A stretch of 5,094 nt of DNA from an uncultured Eubacteriales bacterium (GTDB lineage Bacteria; Bacillota_A; Clostridia; Oscillospirales; Oscillospiraceae). The stretch lies in NCBI GenBank assembly GCA_949742895.1, contig CATJRT010000274.1:1-5094 (forward strand). The letters are read 5' to 3'. Shown piece by piece: positions 1-4,837 of this stretch. The notes beneath the pieces are model-generated. The model saw only the letters and a program-made list of their open reading frames with translations, was not told where the DNA came from and did no database searches. Position numbers and translations under genes: made by a program. Every line of letters begins with the position of its first letter. Position 1 is the stretch's first letter.

Positions 1-134
1 ATCACCGTGGGGCTGTGCTTGTTGCCGGTGTCGTTCTGGACGATGAGCACCGGGCGGACGCCGCCCTGCTCACTGCCCACCACCGGGCTGAGGTCTGCAT
101 AGAAAATGTCGCCGCGTTTGACACTGTTGTCCAC
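1..134 (-). CDS. ndoA: MazF/EndoA (PemK-family) toxin endoribonuclease, N-terminal part
   Basis: The 44 complete codons read a protein with [20 protein letters not shown] followed by [10 protein letters not shown] and [10 protein letters not shown], the highly conserved N-terminus of Firmicutes EndoA/MazF (the Bacillus protein begins almost identically after its start). Members are about 115 to 120 residues, so roughly 70 residues lie beyond the left edge. The family makes sequence-specific cuts in single-stranded mRNA and acts in the cytoplasm as the toxin of a type II toxin-antitoxin pair. The start is GTG at 134: an in-frame TGA lies three codons upstream, and no ATG or TTG lies between it and the conserved KRGD. 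A GGCGGAG sequence at 152-146 is a possible ribosome binding site, about 11 nt away, which is rather long and may mean weak translation. The gene follows alr on the same strand, as in Bacillus, but without the antitoxin gene usually found between them. The family call is firm; the cleavage specificity is not known. Confidence 0.93.
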   Translation of the reverse strand, partial: MDNSVKRGDIFYADLSPVVGSEQGGVRPVLIVQNDTGNKHSPTV

Positions 135-156
135 AGGAACTCACACTCCGCCGGAT

Positions 157-193
157 ATAGTGCCCGGCTACGCCTATGTAGTCCGGGTACTAT
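157..193 (-). promoter_or_regulatory. Imperfect palindrome / hairpin in the alr-mazF gap
   Basis: Arms at 157-171 and 178-193 are inverted repeats with one mismatch (a G·U wobble in plus-strand RNA, an A·C mismatch in minus-strand RNA) and one bulged base, around a 6-nt loop at 172-177. Paired blocks are ATAGT/ACTAT, CCCGG/CCGGG and CTAC/GTAG. It ends 22 nt before the mazF GTG, directly upstream of the presumed ribosome binding site. No U-run follows on either strand, so it is not a standard terminator. It could be an operator for an autorepressor, an RNA hairpin that controls mazF translation, or a processing site. In minus-strand RNA, the pentamer UACAU (180-176) spans the stem and loop edge. 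Confidence 0.6.
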
Positions 194-281
194 CATTCTC
201 CCACGGGGCGGCGGGTTTTATACCGGGCTTGCCGGAAAAACCGCCGCAGCTCGCCGCCTCCGGCCCGGCTCCCTGACTATT

Positions 282-1412
282 CTATGCGCCGGTGTAGATT
301 CTTGGCACCCGCGGCGCTACAGCGCACAGCAGCTCGTAGGAAATTGTGCCCGCAATTCCGGCCTGCTGTTCCACCGGCAGATGGGGGCCGAACACCTCGG
401 CCACATCGCCGGGCTTTACGCTGGCTGCTTCGTCCAGTCCGACCATGCACATATCCATGCACACCCGGCCCATAATTGGGCGGGGCTGGCCGTCCAGCCA
501 GATGCTGCCCTCATTGGACAGCATCCGGTGCAGGCCGTCGGCATATCCAATGGGCAGCACCGCCGTGCGTCCGCCGCCGCAGCCAAAGCTGGCGGTACAG
601 CCGTAGCTCACCGGAGTGTTTTCCGGAAAGTCCCGCACTGCCGCCACCCGGCTGCACAGCGACATCACCGGCTTCAGGCCGGGGCCGTCCAGCTCCTCGC
701 AGGAGGGGGCCGGGTAATGCCCATACAGGGCGATACCGGGACGTATCATATCCATGTGTGTACACGGATAGTTTAGCACAGCGGCGCTGGCTGCGCAATG
801 GCGGATTTCAAAGGTGAGGCTGTATTTTCCTTCAAGCTCTGCCAGCACGTCCAGGAACCTGGCAAATTGGAGCATGGTATAGTTCTCGCTCCCATCGGCG
901 TTGGCAAAGTGGGTAAAAATGCCCTCCGGTTCCAGATGGGGCAAATCACACAATGCGGCGATCTCTGCCGCCGCCTGCTCCGGCTGGTGGCCCAGCACAC
1001 CCAGGCGGCTCATGCCGGTGTCCGCCTTGAGATGGATTTTTGCCCATTTTCCTGCTGCCCCGGCGGCATTGGACAGGGCGCGGGCCAGCTCGGGAGTGAA
1101 CACCGTCTGAGTCACCCCAAGCGCCACCGCCTCGTCTGCCAACTCCGGCACGGTATATCCCAGAATGAGGATGGGCGCGGTGATACCGGCGTGTCTCAGC
1201 TCCGCCGCCTCGTCCAGGCAGGCCACCGCAAGGTAGTCTGCCCCCAGCTCCACCAGCTGCCGCGCCACCGGGACGGCCCCGTGGCCGTAAGCATTAGCCT
1301 TTACCGTGCCCAAAAAACGGCTGCCCGGCGCACAACCGAGCAGGGCGCGATAGTTGTGTTCCAAATTATTCAGGTCGATTTCAGCCCATGTGCGGGCCGT
1401 TTCCCGTGTCAT
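282..1412 (-). CDS. alr: Alanine racemase
   Basis: This 376-residue protein has the usual length and all main motifs of the fold-type III PLP-dependent alanine racemases, which interconvert L- and D-alanine in the cytoplasm to supply D-alanine for peptidoglycan. The PLP lysine is K38 in VKANAYGHG. The DTGMSRLGV segment (131-139) carries R136, equivalent to Arg136 of the Geobacillus enzyme. FTHFA (166-170) carries H168, IRPGIALYG (223-231) carries the PLP-nitrogen arginine R224, and the second catalytic base is Y270 in VSYG. PIGYADG (287-293) and GRVCMDMCM (315-323) are also conserved. The start is ATG with GGAG 10 nt upstream. It begins inside the preceding lipoprotein gene (32-nt overlap), which suggests translational coupling within one operon. 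It ends TAG, with 147 nt before mazF. Whether this is the biosynthetic or a catabolic paralogue cannot be told from sequence; its context matches the biosynthetic alr (alrA) of Bacillus. Confidence 0.97.
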   Translation of the reverse strand: MTRETARTWAEIDLNNLEHNYRALLGCAPGSRFLGTVKANAYGHGAVPVARQLVELGADYLAVACLDEAAELRHAGITAPILILGYTVPELADEAVALGVTQTVFTPELARALSNAAGAAGKWAKIHLKADTGMSRLGVLGHQPEQAAAEIAALCDLPHLEPEGIFTHFANADGSENYTMLQFARFLDVLAELEGKYSLTFEIRHCAASAAVLNYPCTHMDMIRPGIALYGHYPAPSCEELDGPGLKPVMSLCSRVAAVRDFPENTPVSYGCTASFGCGGGRTAVLPIGYADGLHRMLSNEGSIWLDGQPRPIMGRVCMDMCMVGLDEAASVKPGDVAEVFGPHLPVEQQAGIAGTISYELLCAVAPRVPRIYTGA

Positions 1413-2010
1413 CTGATTTCAACTCCATTGTAAAATTGCTGAAACCCACCGTCAGTACCGTGGTCCCGGCGGAGCTAACCTCCGCCTTTAGCAGGGCATG
1501 GCTGGCCCGGTCGAAGGTGAGCAGGAACTCCGTGCCTTCGTTTTTTACCCGTTCGGGGTCCTGATAGCGGATCGACAACTGGCTGTCCTCCGGTCCAGTC
1601 CATGTCCATTGGGCCATATAACCCTGGCCGATATGTTCCATCAGGGCGGTGACGGCAGACACCGGGGTCAGCCCATCTCCATCCAGCGCCCCCAGGGACA
1701 GCCCCGCCCCGTCGTACTCCAGCACGGTTTCCTTTTCAGCCACCCGGGCGGTGATGCCGGACAGCAGCTCCGGGGCAGTGACGGTAAGCACCGTTTCCCC
1801 ATCCCGCCGCCACTGCACATCCATAGTAAAGTCGAACACCTTGTCGCCGTAGTCCACCGTGAGGTCCGCTACGGCGGACCAGCCTGCCATATTTTGGTAC
1901 TCCTCTCGGATGGCCCCGGCCAGCTCTTCTGGACTCTCCCCGCTGCCCCCGGCCTTGCAGCCGGACAGTAGCAGGGTCATCATCAGTACACAAGTCAGCA
2001 GCTTGCGCAC
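1381..2010 (-). CDS. Putative lipoprotein, YdcC/LolA-like
   Basis: The 209-residue product starts with a short lipoprotein signal peptide: basic residues R2 and K3, a hydrophobic core LLTCVLMMTLLLSGC, and the lipobox L15-S-G-C18. Cleavage before C18 and lipid attachment would anchor it on the outer face of the cell membrane. The mature part is polar and rich in alternating beta-type segments (AVADLTVDYGDKVFDFTMDV, TVLTVTAPELLSGITARVAE, ETVLEYDGAGLSLG), a pattern like the LolA/LppX half-barrel of Bacillus YdcC and DUF4367-type lipoproteins. This resemblance is by pattern only. The position just upstream of alr is the same as for Bacillus ydcC, which supports it. The start is GTG with GAGGAGG 9 nt upstream (about 2024-2018). 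The 3' end overlaps alr by 32 nt. A ligand or partner is not known; a lipid or envelope role is a guess. Confidence 0.85.
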   Translation of the reverse strand: MRKLLTCVLMMTLLLSGCKAGGSGESPEELAGAIREEYQNMAGWSAVADLTVDYGDKVFDFTMDVQWRRDGETVLTVTAPELLSGITARVAEKETVLEYDGAGLSLGALDGDGLTPVSAVTALMEHIGQGYMAQWTWTGPEDSQLSIRYQDPERVKNEGTEFLLTFDRASHALLKAEVSSAGTTVLTVGFSNFTMELKSDDTGNGPHMG

Positions 2011-2034
2011 CTTTTGATTCCTCCTCGTTTATAT

Positions 2035-2140
2035 CAGACTTTTAATTGCATATGGTATCTGCTTGATGATGTTGGAGGGGGCGCCCCCTCTCCTGCAATT
2101 CTGTCAGTGCATACGGTATCTGTTCGATGAGGTCGGTAGG
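2035..2140 (-). repeat. Duplicated C-terminal helix of nnr, second copy out of frame
   Basis: Copy A (2140-2096) is in frame and encodes PTDLIEQIPYALTEL, the usual conserved end of NnrD proteins. Copy B (2079-2035) encodes PSNIIKQIPYAIKSL in the +1 frame. The copies match at 26 of the first 33 nt and 7 of the first 11 residues, and align codon by codon without gaps. They are 61 nt apart; removing one base from the C-run at 2081-2077 (minus strand) makes the spacing 60 nt, exactly 20 codons, and gives an ORF that ends with TAA at 2031-2029, right before the ribosome binding site of the next gene. Confidence 0.75.
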
Positions 2141-3712
2141 GGTTATGCCGTACTCCCCTTTGTCCTCCGCCGCCAGATCTCCGGCCCGGCCGTGGACCCA
2201 CGCCGCTATCACCGGCGCGTCTGTTATCCTCTGTACCGTCAGCGCCGCCACCAGTCCCGCCAGCGCGTCCCCGCTGCCGCCCTTGGCCATGCCGGGGTTG
2301 CCGGTGGGGTTTACTACACAGCCCTTTCCCGCTGTGATGATGGTGCGGTGGCCCTTGAGTACTACCGTGCAGTGGTGCCGCAGGGCAAAGGCTTGGGCGG
2401 TGCCCAGCCGGTCCCGGATGGGCAGCTCACAGCCGGACAGCCGGGAAAACTCCCCGTTGTGGGGGGTGAGGATGGTTTCACCCTTCCGCCGGTCCAGTAC
2501 GCCGATGTGCCGGGAGAGGGTGGCGGCGCCCTCCCGCTCGTCCAACTCATCTATATGTCCGGAAATGAGATTTAGACCGTCCGCGTCCAGGATGACGGGA
2601 CAGGTCAGCTCGTCCATCAGCCGGAACACCAACCGCTTGGCCTGCTCGCCCTGGCCCAAACCGGGGCCGATGAGGGCGGCGGTGCAGCCCTTCGCCTTCT
2701 CTACCACGGCATCGTCGTCCTCGGGCATGGGCCACACCATGGCCTCGTCGCAGCATTTGACGGCGGCGATGGGGTAGATGTTCTCCGGAACTGCCACAGT
2801 CACCAGTCCCGCGCCGCCCCGGACGGCGGCCTTGGCGGCAAGGCACGCCGCACCCACATAGCCCCGGCTCCCCGCCAGGATGAACAGCTTTCCAAAGTCC
2901 CCCTTGTGGCCGTCAACGGGGCGGTGGGGCAGGCTCAGCATTTCCCGCTCCATCAGCACGGTCTGGGTGCGCTTGGGGTACAGCTCATCCGGTATGCCGA
3001 TGTCCGCCACCACAATCCGCCCGCTGTGGACCGCGCCCTTGCCTACATACAACCCCGGCTTACCACGGGAGAAGGTGACGGTCACGTCCGCTTTCACCGC
3101 CGTGCCCATCACCGCCCCGGTGTCGGCGTGGATGCCGCTGGGCACGTCGGCGGACACCACCCAGCCCGTTCCCCATCGGGTCATCCGTGCGGCCAAGGCC
3201 GCACTGTCCTCCAGATCACGGGTGAGCCCCACGCCGAACAGGGCGTCGATGGCCACATCGAAGCTCATATACTGTTCCTTGCGCTCCGGGTCAAAATCCT
3301 CCAGCACACCGCCTTCCGCTATCAAGCGGCGTTCCATCTCCCGGCAGTCCGGGGTCATTTTGGCCCGGTCCCCCGCCAGGACGCACTTCACCCGCCAGCC
3401 CGCCTCCAGCAGCAGCCGGGCAGCGGCCACACCGTCCCCGCCGTTGTTGCCAGGGCCGCACCACACAATGGCGGAGCGGCGGCGCATGGCCCAGAACTCC
3501 GCCTTTTCCTCTTGGGTCAGGATGTGTCCGTCCTTTGCCACATAGGCGGTGGGGCCGTCCGCGTCCAGACCCGGACCTGGGATGGGCAGGGCGCGCACCT
3601 CCCGGACCAAGGCCTGGGCGGCGTTTTCCATGAGCTGAGTGGACGGGATGCCCCGTTCCTCGATGGCGATGCGGTCGATTTCCCGCATCTGGGCGGCGGT
3701 GTAAAGGTTCAT
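2042..3712 (-). CDS. nnr: Bifunctional NAD(P)H-hydrate epimerase / ADP-dependent NAD(P)H-hydrate dehydratase
   Basis: This 556-residue two-domain enzyme repairs hydrated NAD(P)H: the N-domain epimerises R- and S-NAD(P)HX and the C-domain uses ADP to dehydrate S-NAD(P)HX. The YjeF-N (NnrE) domain spans about 1-240, with MENAAQA (28-34), GPGNNGGDG (86-94), DALFG (156-160) and SADVPSG (187-193). The ribokinase-like NnrD domain spans about 260-540, with HKGDFG (269-274), IGPGLG (348-353), DADGLN (376-381), TPHNGEF (416-422) and NPGMAKGGSGDALAG (472-486, including the GxGD aspartate D482). I chose the ATG at 3712 because GAGGAGG lies 7 nt before it and MNLYTAAQMREID matches the family start; an in-frame ATG at 3772 with GGGGAG upstream is a weaker option. 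Residues about 41-80 look like an insertion before the first glycine-rich motif. The last 11 residues (PLQHHQADTIC and N) look like frameshifted sequence: a second copy of the C-terminal helix lies out of frame just there. It heads the lipoprotein-alr operon; acpS, its frequent neighbour, is absent here. Confidence 0.95.
   Translation of the reverse strand: MNLYTAAQMREIDRIAIEERGIPSTQLMENAAQALVREVRALPIPGPGLDADGPTAYVAKDGHILTQEEKAEFWAMRRRSAIVWCGPGNNGGDGVAAARLLLEAGWRVKCVLAGDRAKMTPDCREMERRLIAEGGVLEDFDPERKEQYMSFDVAIDALFGVGLTRDLEDSAALAARMTRWGTGWVVSADVPSGIHADTGAVMGTAVKADVTVTFSRGKPGLYVGKGAVHSGRIVVADIGIPDELYPKRTQTVLMEREMLSLPHRPVDGHKGDFGKLFILAGSRGYVGAACLAAKAAVRGGAGLVTVAVPENIYPIAAVKCCDEAMVWPMPEDDDAVVEKAKGCTAALIGPGLGQGEQAKRLVFRLMDELTCPVILDADGLNLISGHIDELDEREGAATLSRHIGVLDRRKGETILTPHNGEFSRLSGCELPIRDRLGTAQAFALRHHCTVVLKGHRTIITAGKGCVVNPTGNPGMAKGGSGDALAGLVAALTVQRITDAPVIAAWVHGRAGDLAAEDKGEYGITPTDLIEQIPYALTELQERGRPLQHHQADTICN
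2075..2090. repeat. 16-bp perfect G/C palindrome between the two nnr repeat copies
   Basis: The sequence GAGGGGGCGCCCCCTC is its own reverse complement and has runs of five G and five C. It lies inside the nnr coding region between copies A and B of the C-terminal repeat. Such a tract is prone to polymerase slippage and to sequencing error, and it holds the base that puts copy B out of frame. Confidence 0.85.
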
Positions 3713-3782
3713 AGCGGCCCCTCCTCTCTGATTCCAAAGCGGCGTTTCTTTTTTGTGCTTCAATGTTGTCATGCTCTGAAGC

Positions 3783-3796
3783 TCCCCACCTGGGGA
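3783..3796 (-). other. Short hairpin in the nnr leader
   Basis: A 5-bp stem, TCCCC (3796-3792 read on the minus strand) against GGGGA (3787-3783), closes a 4-nt loop in the roughly 97-nt untranslated leader of nnr. There is no U-run, so it is not a terminator. It could affect transcript stability, but the stem is short and may mean nothing. Confidence 0.35.
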
Positions 3797-3815
3797 AAAT
3801 CTGTCTTTTCCATTC

Positions 3816-3844
3816 ATTATACGGTTTTTCCTCTTGCATTTCAA
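3816..3844 (-). promoter_or_regulatory. Sigma-A-type promoter of the nnr-lipoprotein-alr operon
   Basis: On the minus strand a -35 box TTGAAA (3844-3839) and a perfect -10 box TATAAT (3821-3816) are separated by 17 bp. Transcription should start near 3809, leaving a leader of about 97 nt before the nnr ATG. It is the only good promoter I see for the minus-strand genes, which are spaced as an operon (31-nt gap, then 32-nt overlap). Whether mazF is also read from it is not clear. Confidence 0.75.
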
Positions 3845-3862
3845 CCTCTATTATGATATAAA
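3834..3862 (+). promoter_or_regulatory. Sigma-A-type promoter of the T-box/GNAT/pheS operon
   Basis: A -35 box TTGCAT (3834-3839) and a -10 box TATAAA (3857-3862) are separated by 17 bp, and a TG dinucleotide at 3854-3855 gives an extended -10. Transcription should start near 3869, just before the T-box leader. Its -35 box shares base 3839 with the -35 box of the divergent nnr promoter. Confidence 0.72.
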
Positions 3863-3869
3863 AAACAAA

Positions 3870-4113
3870 GTGAAATGTGTGGAACGGGAAAATAGGGAGT
3901 TACCACCACCCCAGAGAGAGGCGGTCACCGGCTGAAAGCCGCCTTGGCGCGTGTCCCCTTGGTTCGCCCGGGAGCGGCCCCCGAGAGGGGGACGGTTTGA
4001 GCTCGCCGTTACCGGGCTTTGAGTGCGCGTCATATTGGCGCGAATGCGGGTGGTACCGCGGAAGGGCAGCCTTTCGTCCCCAGCGTTGGGGAGGAAAGGC
4101 GTTTTCTTGTTTT
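3870..4113 (+). ncRNA. T-box riboswitch leader, probably tRNA-Phe specific
   Basis: The untranslated leader has the layout of a T-box element, which lets uncharged tRNA prevent transcription termination. The diagnostic T-box sequence GCGGGTGGTACCGCGG lies at 4046-4061, with the TGG that pairs with the tRNA acceptor end. Upstream, the stem I part holds AGAGAGGCGG and CTGAAAGCCGCC (about 3911-3952), which resembles the AG bulge and the terminal loop. TTC at 3963-3965, on the 3' side of stem I next to a possible ACC/GGT helix, is the likely specifier codon for phenylalanine. A CCCCC-GAGA-GGGGG hairpin (3978-3991) and an ACGG/CCGT hairpin (from 3992) fill the linker region. A terminator follows. 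Pairing was judged by eye, so the T-box call is firm but the specifier is less so; the downstream pheS supports tRNA-Phe. Confidence 0.93.
4069..4113 (+). terminator. Intrinsic terminator of the T-box leader
   Basis: GCCTTTC (4069-4075) pairs with GAAAGGC (4094-4100) and TCCCC (4077-4081) with GGGGA (4088-4092), with one G-G mismatch and a 6-nt loop. A T-rich run (GTTTTCTTGTTTT) follows. The 5' arm includes the usual T-box 3' element (CCTTTCGTCCC), which can instead form the antiterminator with the T-box core, so termination is conditional. Confidence 0.9.
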
Positions 4114-4129
4114 GGGGGGAGGGGTTTGT

Positions 4130-4585
4130 TTGAACAATATCACGATTCGGGACTACCGAGAGAGCGACTGGCCCAGGCTTCAGGCCATCCACGACGCTGC
4201 CCGAATGGATGAGCTTCGCTTGGCCGGACTGGCGGATGCGTTTCTTCCCCTGTCCGTGGCGGCGGAGCGGGAGGGGCTGTTCGAGTACGCCCTGCGGGTC
4301 GTTGAGCTGGACAGGGATGCAGTGGGTTTTTCCGCCTTTACCGGGGACGAGCTGGCCTGGCTGTACGTCGATCCTGCCCTGTCTCGCCGGGGCGTAGGCC
4401 GCGCCCTGGTGGAGGACGCTCTTGGGCGTATGGGACGGCCTGTCTCCATCGAGGTGCTCTCCGGCAACACCCCCGCCTTGAGGCTTTACCGCCGCTGCGG
4501 CTTCCGGAAGGCGGAGACCGTTTCCGGCCAAATGCCGGGCAACGAGGGGGTTTCCGTCCCCTGCCATATCCTCCGTCTGGACTGA
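4130..4585 (+). CDS. GNAT-family N-acetyltransferase
   Basis: The 151-residue product is a single GNAT domain, an acetyl-CoA-dependent acyltransferase fold. The N-terminal strand and helix read ITIRDYRESDWPRLQAIHD (4-22). Motif A is LAWLYVDPALSRRGVGRAL (76-93), with the acetyl-CoA pyrophosphate loop RRGVGR at 86-91. Motif B is EVLSGNTPALRLYRRCGF (108-125), with the typical N-x-x-A-x-x-x-Y-x-x-x-G-F pattern and Y120. The start is TTG at 4130, with GGAGG (4118-4122) 7 nt upstream. No ATG fits: the frame stays open upstream only because it runs through the T-box. It lies 17 nt after the terminator as the first structural gene of the pheS operon. The substrate is unknown. A role connected with phenylalanine, its tRNA or ribosomal proteins would be speculation from context. 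Confidence 0.9.
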   Translation: MNNITIRDYRESDWPRLQAIHDAARMDELRLAGLADAFLPLSVAAEREGLFEYALRVVELDRDAVGFSAFTGDELAWLYVDPALSRRGVGRALVEDALGRMGRPVSIEVLSGNTPALRLYRRCGFRKAETVSGQMPGNEGVSVPCHILRLD

Positions 4586-4622
4586 ATCGATTGCCGGAAA
4601 CGATTGGAAAAGGGGGGCGGAT

Positions 4623-4823
4623 ATGGACTATACGCAGGACGATTTGAACGAGGCAAAGCGCCAGATTGCCTCGACGATCCACAAGCTGCGCGAGACTATC
4701 CTCACGCTGGAGGCAAAGGAAGACCCCGCCCGGTACAAATCCCGGATCACGCTGGCCAAACGCAGGGTAAAAGCATTTGAGCTGGCGAACGTACTGATCG
4801 AGCGGGAAATAAATACAGGATAA
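4623..4823 (+). CDS. Small helical protein of unknown function (66 residues)
   Basis: I do not recognise a named family. The product is short, charged and predicted mostly helical, with no signal peptide or membrane segment. A first helix runs about residues 4-32 (DDLNEAKRQIASTIHKLRET, then ILTLEAKED), a short break has a proline (PARYKS), and a second basic helix runs about 40-63 (SRITLAKRRVKAFELANVLI). It could form a helical hairpin or a coiled-coil dimer. The two-helix pattern resembles small uncharacterised Clostridia proteins, but that is from memory of sequence style only. An AGGGGGG sequence 5 nt before the ATG is the ribosome binding site. The TAA overlaps the start of the pheS ribosome binding site, so translation of the two is probably coupled. 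Coding is supported by spacing (37 nt after the GNAT stop) and codon use like the neighbours. Confidence 0.8.
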   Translation: MDYTQDDLNEAKRQIASTIHKLRETILTLEAKEDPARYKSRITLAKRRVKAFELANVLIEREINTG

Positions 4824-4837
4824 AGGAGTATATGCAC

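Noticed and set aside
2..196. 64-codon minus-strand frame as a possible antitoxin for mazF
   Set aside because: It overlaps mazF itself in another frame, runs through the hairpin, ends off the window, and is Arg/Ser/Ala-rich without an antitoxin-like DNA-binding pattern.
222..272. Possible terminator after alr (GCCGGA/TCCGGC arms with a T-run between)
   Set aside because: The arms are separated by over 20 nt and the T-run lies inside the loop, not after the stem, so it does not form a normal intrinsic terminator.
15..776. Long plus-strand open frame (253 codons) across mazF and alr
   Set aside because: It is antisense to alr and mazF, which have clear family motifs. Its product is low-complexity (His/Ala/Gly-rich), typical of the antisense frame in G+C-rich DNA, and it lacks a good start site.
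3713..3844. 44-residue N-terminal extension of Nnr
   Set aside because: The extension overlaps the promoter -10/-35 region and lies before a strong ribosome binding site that serves the ATG at 3712, where the family similarity begins.
2906..3856. Long plus-strand open frame (316 codons) opposite nnr
   Set aside because: It is a shadow of nnr with no recognisable motif, and its end crosses the nnr promoter and leader.
4019..4129. In-frame upstream extension of the GNAT gene starting inside the T-box
   Set aside because: The extra 37 codons read through the T-box core and terminator. The GNAT fold begins at NNITIRDY, and a strong ribosome binding site sits just before the TTG at 4130.
3851..4567. 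Minus-strand open frame (238 codons) opposite the T-box and GNAT gene
   Set aside because: It covers a structured RNA leader and the antisense of a clear GNAT domain; the product resembles nothing and has atypical composition.
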